A stretch of DNA of 50,378 nucleotides from Prochlorococcus sp. AG-363-O06 (GTDB lineage: Bacteria; Cyanobacteriota; Cyanobacteriia; PCC-6307; Cyanobiaceae), in assembly GCA_003280085.1 (NCBI GenBank), contig QCFY01000009.1, positions 1-50,378 of the forward strand, in the 5' to 3' direction. Positions 1 through 7,196 of the stretch are shown piece by piece. The position numbers and the translations under genes were made by a program. How positions within the stretch are numbered: position 1 is the stretch's first letter; every line of letters starts with the position of its first letter. Below the pieces are notes generated by a model that ran no database searches, was not told where the DNA came from, and saw only the letters and a program-made list of their open reading frames with translations.

Positions 1-689
1 TGCCAAAGCAATATCGAGACCCCTATGGCCGTTGGTATGCATTAACTAGAAGAGTGAGAGTGATGGTTGTCAATCCAAAGACAGTTGATATAAATAAAAT
101 AAAAGACTATTCCGATCTTGCTCAGCCCCATTTGAAGAATAAGGTTTGTCTCCGTAAACGAAATAGCCCTTATAACCAATCTTTAGTTGCTGACCAGCTA
201 GTTCTTAAGGGAGAAGTTGCTACTAGAGCATGGCTAAAAGGCATGATTTCTAATGTCTCTCAACCATATTTTCCAGGTGATATTGGACTGACAAGGGCTG
301 TAGCTCAAGGGCAATGTGGGGTTGGTATTGTTAATCATTATTATGTTGCAAGGATGTTGGCAGGTGTTAATGGATCTAAGGATAAATCACTTGCTAACAA
401 GGTTAGTGTGGTTACACCAAGCCCTGCTCATGTCAATGTAAGTGCTGGTGGTTTAGCTAAGTTTGCAAAGAATAAGAAAGAAGCTATTCAATTACTTGAG
501 TTCCTTGCTTCCCCAGATGGAAGCCGAGGACTTGCTGGCCCCACTTTTGAGCACCCACTAAATGGGTTTAATCAAGCTAAAGAAGTTAAGAAGTTTGGGG
601 CCTTCACTCCTGATCTAGTTTCTATTAGCCAATTAGGTAAATTTAACTCTAAAGCTATAAAGCTAATGTCTGAATCAGGATGGAAATAA
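1..689 (+). CDS. futA: Fe(III) ABC transporter substrate-binding protein, 5' end outside window
   Basis: This is the C-terminal part of a periplasmic ferric-iron-binding protein of the FutA/IdiA family, which delivers Fe3+ to an ABC importer. The frame is open from base 3 and reads through the window edge, so the gene begins upstream; the GTG at 54 is only an internal codon. The segment with two adjacent tyrosines (VNHYYVARM) matches the iron-coordinating tyrosine region of this family, and the stretch around SPAHVNVSAGG is the usual C-lobe. The C-terminus looks complete. It ends about 120 bp before a tRNA-Ser gene on the same strand, with no related transporter subunit visible here. The family assignment is confident; IdiA versus FutA naming is a matter of convention. 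Confidence 0.88.
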   Translation, partial: PKQYRDPYGRWYALTRRVRVMVVNPKTVDINKIKDYSDLAQPHLKNKVCLRKRNSPYNQSLVADQLVLKGEVATRAWLKGMISNVSQPYFPGDIGLTRAVAQGQCGVGIVNHYYVARMLAGVNGSKDKSLANKVSVVTPSPAHVNVSAGGLAKFAKNKKEAIQLLEFLASPDGSRGLAGPTFEHPLNGFNQAKEVKKFGAFTPDLVSISQLGKFNSKAIKLMSESGWK

Positions 690-812
690 ATTAGTCTGAT
701 TTACGGTAAAAAGAAATCATTTTAAATAATGATTAAAAGCATTTATATATTCAATAGCTATTAATATATTTTCAGGTCTTCATATAACCTATATATTCCA
801 TAGCAGACATAT

Positions 813-897
813 GGAGAGGTGGCTGAGTGGTCGAAAGCGAACGACTCGAAATCGTTTGACGGGCAACCGTCCGTGGGTTCGAATCCCACCCTCTCCG
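813..897 (+). tRNA. trnS-CGA: tRNA-Ser(CGA)
   Basis: The acceptor stem GGAGAGG (813-819) pairs with CCTCTCC (890-896), followed by discriminator G897. The D arm, a 5-bp anticodon stem AACGA/TCGTT, the loop CTCGAAA with anticodon CGA (847-849), a long class II variable arm and a GGTTCGAATCC T-arm are all readable. CCA is not encoded. The 3' end of the gene is also the left attachment site of the mobile element that follows, and the tRNA stays intact. Confidence 0.96.
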
Positions 898-902
898 TTT
901 TT
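887..902 (+). repeat. attL core (tRNA-Ser 3' end)
   Basis: This is the left copy of the 16-bp direct repeat CACCCTCTCCGTTTTT. It covers the end of the T-arm and the 3' acceptor strand of tRNA-Ser plus the following T-run, so insertion here rebuilds the tRNA. Confidence 0.85.
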
Positions 903-1020
903 AAAACAAATCAGGATTAGTCAAAACTGTTCAATATGTTCAGTGAATCGACTATGACAGGGTTTTCAGTGTAAATGAGTTGCCCAGAAGTTTCAGGATA
1001 GTTCATCTTTAGAGGTTATG

Positions 1021-1080
1021 TGTTCTGGTTATGTTCTGGGTAGGGATTAAGTGTGTTCTGGTTTTAATGGTGTGCTGGTT
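1021..1080 (+). repeat. Left integrase arm-type repeat cluster
   Basis: Perfect TGTTCTGGTT copies lie at 1021-1030 and 1054-1063, with diverged copies TGTTCTGGG (1032-1040) and TGCTGGTT (1073-1080), all in the same orientation. The same decamer recurs twice at 6928-6949 near the other end of the element. Placement 120-180 bp inside attL is what is expected of arm-type binding sites for a tyrosine integrase. The gene-free stretch 903-1411 holds nothing else I can identify. Confidence 0.65.
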
Positions 1081-1411
1081 AACCCCTGCGTCACTCACCT
1101 AATTAGGATTAGAACATATGGATATCTTTTAAACTCAAGGATCTACCTGACACACAGCAATCAAATCTATTGTAAATAATTATTAACTAGTGACCATAAT
1201 TTGTACGTAACTGTATAAATAACTCTGTCGGTTTTCGGAACCACATTAGAACCTTTAAAGGATTACTTAGAGGTGCTTTAGAGTAACTTTAGGGGAGAAA
1301 AATGATTATAAATACATTTAGAAATGTAGTTGAGTGATGTATCTCAGACTGCATCCTCTCAAGAAAGGATTGCCAGAGACCTCTTGACGCCCCTACAAAG
1401 TAAGTAAACCC

Positions 1412-1603
1412 ATGAAGACCAATACACAACCCAAATGGACCAAAGGAACCAGAAGGAAGACCACAATCTCCTATCACGAGTGGGAAGAAGAGAGAACAAA
1501 GAGAGAGGAGTTGGCACTAATGCGGCATTACGGATGGAACAAAAGTCAGATGTATAAGACCCTCCGATCAGAACGACACCAACTGCTGTTTCCATCCAAA
1601 TGA
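1412..1603 (+). CDS. small hypothetical protein, 63 aa
   Basis: I do not recognise this protein. It is very basic and charged, with a KWTKGTRRKT start and a helical, glutamate- and arginine-rich middle (HEWEEERTKREELALMRHY), then NKSQMYKTLRSERHQLL, suggesting a small nucleic-acid-binding or helix-turn-helix-like protein. The stop overlaps the start of the next micro-gene by 4 bp (ATGA), which supports both as translated, coupled genes. It lies inside the mobile element, downstream of the left arm repeats. No clear ribosome-binding site is seen. The function is unknown. Confidence 0.5.
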   Translation: MKTNTQPKWTKGTRRKTTISYHEWEEERTKREELALMRHYGWNKSQMYKTLRSERHQLLFPSK

Positions 1604-1740
1604 ATATCAACCTCAAACTGAACAAGGTTCAACTAGAACAACTCAAGGAAGTGATGAGAAGAGATAAACGCCCTTTTAATCCAAAAGAGATACAGGTGTT
1701 CTTTATAGACAACATCAATCGCAGATATGTGAATGGTTAA
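1600..1740 (+). CDS. small hypothetical protein, 46 aa
   Basis: This frame starts at an ATG overlapping the stop of the preceding gene (ATGA) and runs 46 codons to TAA. The product is basic and mostly helical (LNKVQLEQLKEVMRRDKR, then PFNPKEIQVFFIDNINRRYV). It has no recognised family. The overlap and the protein-like composition are the main evidence. It ends about 115 bp before the convergent endonuclease gene. It could be a small regulator or accessory protein of the element. Confidence 0.4.
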   Translation: MNINLKLNKVQLEQLKEVMRRDKRPFNPKEIQVFFIDNINRRYVNG

Positions 1741-1854
1741 GTGTATTTAAATTGATTAATTGCATAACCTACAACGAACCAAAATCGAAAGAGAGAAATA
1801 ATCCATATGAAAATATTTTTCAGGATAAAAATTACTCCTATAGGTTGATTATAA

Positions 1855-3417
1855 TTAACAATTAAATCGAAGTGACCCCAGTTTGTTTTCAAGGTAGTCG
1901 ACAGCGCAGTTAAAGTTCTCTCTTCCTATTCTGCTTGAGATGTAATCAGATAAATCATTCCATTGCGTCCTATTGATGCCGTAGTTTATTTTCCCAGGAA
2001 TTATTGCATGGTTGCATTCTGAGGACTTTGCTAATACCGAGATTGAATCAATAATTATAAATGCTGCTGCAGACGTTCGGATGTTTTTGTCGATAATAAG
2101 GACGTCTTTTAATTCACAATTGAGTTTTGATAGACCCGTTCTTGGGAATACCCTTTCAACTTCTCCGGGTGAATAAATTGATTTGACTGTTGATTCGACT
2201 GAAGTCTCTTCGTTTCCCGAAAAAAGAAGTATCTTAAGAATCCAGGATATTAATTCTGCAGGATATAGATGCTTAGCAAACATAAAAGCACGCCTTAAAT
2301 TGACTACTACTGTGTTCGCCTGAAAGAAACTATCTGTATCATCCATTGATAGTATTCTTTTCAGGTCTCCCGCTAACGCAGTGCAATATCCAGCACCATC
2401 TACAAATTCAAGAAAAATAGCATTTGGGAATAGATCCTTAACATTTCTGCGTGATAACGGTATCTGATCTACATTTTTATGAGATACACTCCCGGAATCA
2501 CCTGCGTAAATCTGCGATTGGACGAAAATAGATGTTGCCATATTAGTTACTTTGTACGGAAAGACAAAATCATACGCTCTGGTTTTTTTATCCCCCCTCT
2601 CCAATCCTAATATCGCCTCCGGAGTGACATCATATGGATTGAAGTCCTCGCCGGATATCATTCCCCATTGTTCAAGTATGTTTCGAAGTTTATTCTCTGG
2701 ACCATGCCCAGATTTTGCTGCTGAGGAACCTCGAAGTTGGAAAACAGCAAATGTTTCTAAAATACTTCTCTTGCCGATCTCGTCAACTGATGCGAGACTT
2801 CGAATTACATCTACAAGTCTCTGATAATTGCCGCAGTCAAAAATGCAATTAAGGAATCCATTTAAAATCATAGTAATTGTATTTTCGACTTCGGAATCTT
2901 TTATTGAAACTGCAAGATACTTTGAATATTGCTTAACAACTTCCTCTTTTTTGATCTGACCAAGATCTGTTATCACTTTCTTTGAAATAGATACTTTTCC
3001 TGATTTTGATTGCTTGATAAGTGGGTATTCCGACCATTTTTTTACGTGCCTAAGATAAGGAGCGAATTGGCACTTTATATTATTGTCAGTTGTGCCAGTT
3101 GTCACATAGATAAAATCGATGATATTTTCTAAGCGCTTTTTGCATGCTTCTGCATCAAAAATTTGCTTATCACTGATTATCGAGGATGAAATTTTTAACG
3201 CAGAATCATTAAAGTTTAAATGCTCTATGTCTAGTTTTTCTAAGTATTCGAAAGCGCTGAGGAAACCAGAGGAGCGGTCATTGAATTCGTCATGTTCTTC
3301 GATGCTATCAATTCTTGCAGTTACCCATTCGCCAAATTCTTCGATTCTTGAATCTACGGATTTTTCGTCATGCCGCTGACTGGGAATCAGATCTATCAGT
3401 TGAGAAAGATTTAACAA
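1855..3417 (-). CDS. putative type II restriction endonuclease
   Basis: This 520-residue protein lies directly downstream of, and overlaps by 50 bp, a C5-cytosine methyltransferase gene on the same strand. That is the standard arrangement of a type II restriction-modification pair, so I infer that it is the cognate endonuclease. I do not recognise the exact family. A possible catalytic core lies at residues 281-310: a conserved-looking AYDFVFP with D283, then a hydrophobic strand ending FVQSQ (Q300, Q302), followed by YAGDSGSVSHKNV. This resembles a D...(E/Q)-x-(K/Q) layout of PD-(D/E)XK nucleases with non-standard last residues. The N-terminal 200 residues are helical and could recognise DNA. 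Codon use looks more balanced than in the surrounding AT-rich genes, consistent with acquisition. Confidence 0.65.
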   Translation of the reverse strand: MLNLSQLIDLIPSQRHDEKSVDSRIEEFGEWVTARIDSIEEHDEFNDRSSGFLSAFEYLEKLDIEHLNFNDSALKISSSIISDKQIFDAEACKKRLENIIDFIYVTTGTTDNNIKCQFAPYLRHVKKWSEYPLIKQSKSGKVSISKKVITDLGQIKKEEVVKQYSKYLAVSIKDSEVENTITMILNGFLNCIFDCGNYQRLVDVIRSLASVDEIGKRSILETFAVFQLRGSSAAKSGHGPENKLRNILEQWGMISGEDFNPYDVTPEAILGLERGDKKTRAYDFVFPYKVTNMATSIFVQSQIYAGDSGSVSHKNVDQIPLSRRNVKDLFPNAIFLEFVDGAGYCTALAGDLKRILSMDDTDSFFQANTVVVNLRRAFMFAKHLYPAELISWILKILLFSGNEETSVESTVKSIYSPGEVERVFPRTGLSKLNCELKDVLIIDKNIRTSAAAFIIIDSISVLAKSSECNHAIIPGKINYGINRTQWNDLSDYISSRIGRENFNCAVDYLENKLGSLRFNC

Positions 3418-4723
3418 CCCCTCTTCTCTTCAGATAATATTTTATTACCTTAGCGAGTTGTTGAGCGAATAGGGGCGGAACTGCATTTCCAATCTGCCTA
3501 TATGCTTCAACAACCTCAAGATTTGAGAGTGGTGTACTGCAAAACCTAAAGTCGTCTGGGAAAGTTTGCAGTCTTGCTACTTCTCTTATTGTGAATGGTC
3601 GGTTGTATTTTGGGTGCAGAAAAAAGCGCGGATTATGAAAGTTAGTAAGTACAGTTGGCGAAGGTGAGTCCCATGCAGGGCGCTTGAAGATGCCAGAATT
3701 AAAAGTTGCGTTGCAAAGATCAATCCCCCATAGTTTGTTTTTGATGTATTTCTTGTCAAGTAAATTTTGTATTATTGACTCTACGATTGGTGGTGCCATC
3801 CCTGTCAATTCGGCGAGATTATTCACAGTAAGTGGGTTGCCATTTGGAACGTCTCCATATTTTTTGTGTCTTCGGTTGTTGGAAATAGCATCAAGAATCT
3901 CAATCTCTTCTGCCGTAACCTTGCCATAGCATTCTGGTATTTCCCACGAATGTACAGATGACTCAGCATTCCTGACATCACACAACTTTTGGCAGGGACC
4001 AATTGCTTGCATAATGAGGGAATATTTATTGGGATACTTTTTACTATAAATGTGCTCTAGATCGATATTCTCTTGCTCTCCTAAATCATGAATGCTGTCT
4101 CGAATAGTCTGTGGTTCTTCTTTCTCGCTATTGAATAGTGGAAGATCAGTGCCAATTGAAAACTCGCCATTTCTTGCCGTGGCGGCATGAGTAGGTTCTG
4201 GCAGCGCTACGGAATCGCAATCCTTTCTAACACCTACAAAAATAATTCTTCTTCGGTGCTGCGGAACTCCATAGCAGGCGAAGTCAAATATTTTGTGACT
4301 CATTCTGTAGTCTATTTTGCCGAACTCTTCGTAAATTAAATCAAGAGTCTTGCCTCCAAAATTTTGCTTAAGACCGTCTACATTTTCTGCGACAATGACT
4401 TTTGGTGAGCAGCGTTCTGCGGCAAATACCATTGCCATGAATAGTTTATTTCTAGGGTCGCCCTTTTTCTTTGGACCCGATTTGGAAAAACCTTGACATG
4501 GAAAACCTCCAATCAGTACGTCAATATTGCCGATATCTTGTATGATATTTTTGAATTCTTCCGTTTCCACGTTTACTTTCTTGCAGACACTTACTAGGTT
4601 GCGGTTGTAAGTGTCTACGGCAAATTCATTATTGTCAATTGCTAGTTTTATATCAAATCCTTCTCTCTCAAAACCTAGGTCTAAACCTCCGCATCCTGAG
4701 AACAAACTAAGTACTGAAGTCAA
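3368..4723 (-). CDS. DNA (cytosine-5)-methyltransferase
   Basis: This enzyme transfers a methyl group from S-adenosylmethionine to C5 of cytosine in a specific DNA site, protecting it from the partner nuclease. Motif I (LFSGCGGLDLGF, residues 7-18), motif IV with the catalytic cysteine (GGFPCQGFS, C76), ENV of motif VI (113-115), QHRRR of motif VIII (155-159) and the C-terminal GNAVPPLFAQQL motif X are all present. The variable target-recognition region lies between about 180 and 370. At 451 residues the length is normal for the family. The gene overlaps the putative endonuclease start by 50 bp, so the two are probably translated from one transcript. The recognition sequence cannot be read from the protein by eye. 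Confidence 0.95.
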   Translation of the reverse strand: MTSVLSLFSGCGGLDLGFEREGFDIKLAIDNNEFAVDTYNRNLVSVCKKVNVETEEFKNIIQDIGNIDVLIGGFPCQGFSKSGPKKKGDPRNKLFMAMVFAAERCSPKVIVAENVDGLKQNFGGKTLDLIYEEFGKIDYRMSHKIFDFACYGVPQHRRRIIFVGVRKDCDSVALPEPTHAATARNGEFSIGTDLPLFNSEKEEPQTIRDSIHDLGEQENIDLEHIYSKKYPNKYSLIMQAIGPCQKLCDVRNAESSVHSWEIPECYGKVTAEEIEILDAISNNRRHKKYGDVPNGNPLTVNNLAELTGMAPPIVESIIQNLLDKKYIKNKLWGIDLCNATFNSGIFKRPAWDSPSPTVLTNFHNPRFFLHPKYNRPFTIREVARLQTFPDDFRFCSTPLSNLEVVEAYRQIGNAVPPLFAQQLAKVIKYYLKRRGVVKSFSTDRSDSQSAA

Positions 4724-4833
4724 TATTTTTCCCTGTGTTTGTTGATTTTACCATTGTTTCTGACCGATGTCTGATTGAGAATCCACCGTTTTTGCTAATT
4801 GTCTGGTTGGAGTCAGTCGGGAGACCCCAGTTG

Positions 4834-4932
4834 CTAAAAAAAAGAATTCTTTGGTATCGCATTAGATGTATCGCACTCGTTAAATCCACCATGCTTAAAT
4901 TCCCCGCATTTCCAGTAAATTGCTTTGGTCAT
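4834..4932 (-). CDS. possible micro-ORF, 32 aa, upstream of the methyltransferase
   Basis: On the minus strand an ATG at 4932, preceded by a GAGGA-like site, opens a 32-codon frame that starts MTKAIYWKCGEFKHGG and ends IPKNSFF. It contains two cysteines (WKCGEF, NECDTS) and three aromatic residues, which looks more like protein than random sequence. It lies about 110 bp upstream of the methyltransferase start on the same strand. It could be a remnant of a longer gene, a leader peptide, or chance. No controller-protein helix-turn-helix is visible. Confidence 0.25.
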   Translation of the reverse strand: MTKAIYWKCGEFKHGGFNECDTSNAIPKNSFF

Positions 4933-5057
4933 ATAAACCGCTTTCCTCTTTGATCCTTTGCTTTCGTATCTATTCTGCAAGATCTAATAAGTTTGCCTTA
5001 TTTGCAGTAACGAAAGATTCACATGCTTGACGACCCACTAAAGATTTAATGGTATGC

Positions 5058-5136
5058 ATGTGCTAGGGCATTCCTCGCACAAGTAGTCCTAATTCATAAA
5101 GCACCTGCGTATGACCAGTGAGCAAGGTGCTTTTTT
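5058..5136 (+). ncRNA. putative small RNA with terminator, copy A of a repeated family
   Basis: A hairpin TAGGGC (5064-5069) / GTCCTA (5086-5091) displays ATTCCTCGCACAAGTA in its loop. A 9-bp terminator stem follows, AAAGCACCT/AGGTGCTTT (5098-5133), continuing into a T-run to 5136. A related sequence with the same two hairpins occurs on the opposite strand at 9141-9220, with compensatory changes in both stems. No protein gene precedes it on this strand, so an independent small RNA is likely. The flanking 4933-5057 and 5137-5244 show nothing else. Confidence 0.6.
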
Positions 5137-5244
5137 GATGCTTTGAATTATGCCAAATATGCAAAGGCAATTCATCATGTAGGTGGCAATGGTGCTCAAG
5201 GTGTTCAAAGATCTTTGTTTCCCTTTTGACTTAGAAGTAGTTCA

Positions 5245-6537
5245 CTAGATGATTAACCCTTGGATGACTAACTCTGCAGTCCACCATTCCAAGAACTCCC
5301 TTCTCTCCTTGAGGAATTGAGTGTTGTCGTAGGCACCTGCGGTTCCTTGTTTGTGTTCTGTATGTCCCAATTGACGAAGGATGATATCCCTCTCAAAACC
5401 TCCTTTCTCTTGTCCTGCGGTCACGACGACATCTCTCCAACCGTGTGCAGAGAGTCTTTGTCTCCAACCCAAGGAACGTAGATGAGCATTAATGGTTTCA
5501 GGGTTTAAGTGGGCATACTTTTTCCCTTCTGGACTATGGAAAACATATTTCTGAGTACCAGTGATTTTCTTGAGTTGATCCATCACTAGATGCATTTCAG
5601 GAGACATAGGAATTAGATGCGACCATTCCTTCTCGGTGTTTTTGAACTTGCGTTTAAGTCCAGAGGTTTCAGGAGGAATAATCCATTCATCTTTTGACTC
5701 ATCAAACCAATCCCACTCCATACGAACTAACGCACCAACACGAAGACAGGACATCAAATAGAACTTGGTTGCGAGTTGGGTTAAAAGGCATCCACCACAA
5801 GAGTTCTCATTGATTGAGGTCATCAACTCAGGGACTTCATTCCAACCAATAGTTGGATTACCTCTTGGTTTGTGATCAAGACCTTCTGTGTCTGGTTTTA
5901 GTAGTGCTGGGTTCTGTCCATCGACTAACCAACCCTTGTTGATTGCATGATTGAAAACTTGTTTTAGAAGTCTTCTGCACCTTGCGGACTGTTCAGGTGC
6001 ACCTTGATTCCTTTGACCTTTCCCAATGAACTCCTGCATCTCTAAAACAAGTCTTCTCCCTTCTCTTGGGTCTTCAAAATCAACGAGAAGTCTTTCCTCC
6101 CCGTAGTAATCCAACATTTGATTCAACCTGTCTTGACTGGTTGTCCAAGTGGTGTCCTTAGTCTTTTTCTTATGCACTTCCATAAAGGAAGCAAAGACTT
6201 CTTTCAGCGTTATTCCTGACTCTTCTATTTCATCCTTTCTAAAAAACTCATGAGGATGCAAATTAGTTTCTCTGCACCAATCTTTGATCTCATCCCATAG
6301 TGCAAGGGTTTTAGAGAGATCTTTTTTGGTCTTAATTTCTTTGCCGAAAACACCAAGACTTACATGAACAGGTTTCCCTTTTCTACCTCTTGGGAATCTT
6401 GTTTTACCTACAAACCTTTTGCATTTAACTGGCAAAGGTTCAACAACAAGAAACAGTCCACTGTTCCTTTGGACTGTTTCCCATTGCATTTTTTGGGATG
6501 GAGTTTTCTTCCTGATGTAGTCAATGGAGACACTCAT
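5245..6537 (-). CDS. int: tyrosine recombinase / integrase
   Basis: This is a site-specific recombinase of the phage-integrase family, probably responsible for insertion at tRNA-Ser. With the start at 6537 the protein has 430 residues. I chose this ATG because it overlaps the stop of the upstream excisionase gene by 4 bp (ATGA); a start at 6558 would overlap by 25 bp. The catalytic residues are visible: first arginine in CLRVGALVRMEW (R266), the H-x-x-R box in SAHGWRD (H365, R368), LGHT (H392) and the nucleophile in GAYDNTQF (Y403). The N-terminal half has a SAM-like core-binding domain and a basic arm-binding segment. It is likely co-transcribed with the AlpA-like gene. Confidence 0.93.
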   Translation of the reverse strand: MSVSIDYIRKKTPSQKMQWETVQRNSGLFLVVEPLPVKCKRFVGKTRFPRGRKGKPVHVSLGVFGKEIKTKKDLSKTLALWDEIKDWCRETNLHPHEFFRKDEIEESGITLKEVFASFMEVHKKKTKDTTWTTSQDRLNQMLDYYGEERLLVDFEDPREGRRLVLEMQEFIGKGQRNQGAPEQSARCRRLLKQVFNHAINKGWLVDGQNPALLKPDTEGLDHKPRGNPTIGWNEVPELMTSINENSCGGCLLTQLATKFYLMSCLRVGALVRMEWDWFDESKDEWIIPPETSGLKRKFKNTEKEWSHLIPMSPEMHLVMDQLKKITGTQKYVFHSPEGKKYAHLNPETINAHLRSLGWRQRLSAHGWRDVVVTAGQEKGGFERDIILRQLGHTEHKQGTAGAYDNTQFLKERREFLEWWTAELVIQGLII

Positions 6538-6752
6538 TTTGCATTTCCATTTTTCCACTCACCTTTTAAGAATTGAATAACCAAATCTTTTCTAAAACCG
6601 ACCTTTCTGGTGGAGATCTTTTCTCTTGGTGGGAACTCACCTTTCAGTTCAGTCCTTCTCAGAGTTGAAGGTGAATAGGTCGTCAATGCACAGACTTCCT
6701 TGACAGTAAGGAAGTACCTGTTGGGGTACATTGCATTTACTAATGCTTCCAT
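6534..6752 (-). CDS. AlpA/excisionase-like MerR-type helix-turn-helix protein
   Basis: This 72-residue protein has a short winged helix-turn-helix of the AlpA/Xis type: RYFLTVKEVCALTTYSPSTLRR, then a basic FPPREKIS and KVGFRKDLVIQFLKGEW. The final pattern, in which an arginine-rich turn is followed by a helix starting with an aspartate, is typical of AlpA-like excisionases that bind element ends. Its stop overlaps the integrase start by 4 bp, so the two form an operon. It probably sets recombination direction or controls the operon promoter, which would lie in 6753-6830. Confidence 0.8.
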   Translation of the reverse strand: MEALVNAMYPNRYFLTVKEVCALTTYSPSTLRRTELKGEFPPREKISTRKVGFRKDLVIQFLKGEWKNGNAK

Positions 6753-6927
6753 GATTTTTAAATAACAAAATGGGACTTAATTTATCGTTCTTATTGCAAG
6801 AGGAGTCTGGTATATTGAACTCATTCCAATAGGAACATTATAGCATAAAAGTCTTGCTATGTCTACCTTCTAATGGGTCTAATGATGATAGTTTTTAGGT
6901 CCATAAGTTGAGAGAAAAAACGAAGTG

Positions 6928-6949
6928 TGTTCTGGTTTGTGTTCTGGTT
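6928..6949 (+). repeat. Right integrase arm-type repeat pair
   Basis: Two perfect TGTTCTGGTT decamers lie at 6928-6937 and 6940-6949, in the same orientation as the left cluster at 1021-1080. They are about 70-90 bp inside attR. The rest of 6753-7019 holds the probable promoter region of the excisionase-integrase operon and no other recognised feature. Confidence 0.65.
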
Positions 6950-7019
6950 TTTCTCAAAATTATTGAAAACTTTCGCTCATAGTTCGCCAGGACTAGTCAT
7001 GCTGAACCTTTTTGGCGGA

Positions 7020-7035
7020 CACCCTCTCCGTTTTT
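7020..7035 (+). repeat. attR core
   Basis: This is the second copy of the 16-bp direct repeat CACCCTCTCCGTTTTT, identical to the 3' end of tRNA-Ser at 887-902. There is no tRNA gene around it. Downstream (7038-7150) two GTACCA words and AATTTGG words recur, but nothing more can be assigned before the next gene. Confidence 0.85.
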
Positions 7036-7196
7036 TGTAAGTACCACAAAAGCCCCACTATTGTTGCAATTTGGCGAATTTAAGAGATTTTTGCTCTTAT
7101 TTGGTTCCAGAAAGTACCAGTCGGTCCCAATTTGGTGCTAGGGAAAAGACAGAAACTTATTTGAATAAGATGTGTTCTCTTCAATTCTGGTTTGAA

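Larger units (their letters stand above)
887..7035. mobile_element. tRNA-Ser-integrated element carrying a restriction-modification system
   Basis: A 16-bp direct repeat, CACCCTCTCCGTTTTT, occurs at the 3' end of tRNA-Ser (887-902) and again at 7020-7035. The repeats enclose about 6.1 kb. Inside are two micro-genes, a C5-cytosine methyltransferase with an adjacent putative endonuclease, a putative sRNA, an AlpA-like excisionase and a tyrosine recombinase. A 10-bp repeat (TGTTCTGGTT) is clustered just inside both ends, as expected for integrase arm sites. The recombinase lies at the tRNA-distal end, on the minus strand. This architecture fits small tRNA-targeting elements of marine picocyanobacteria (tycheposon-like). 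No replication, primase or capsid gene is seen, so it may be a cargo-carrying satellite or be mobile only through its own Int/Xis. Confidence 0.85.

Noticed and set aside
4735-4953. 72-codon plus-strand frame antisense to the methyltransferase leader
   Set aside because: It is hydrophobic and low in complexity, has no start signal, and competes with the more protein-like minus-strand micro-ORF.
7038-7150. GTACCA and AATTTGG words right of attR as a second integration site
   Set aside because: The copies are too short and imperfect, there is no tRNA fragment beside them, and there is no second integrase.
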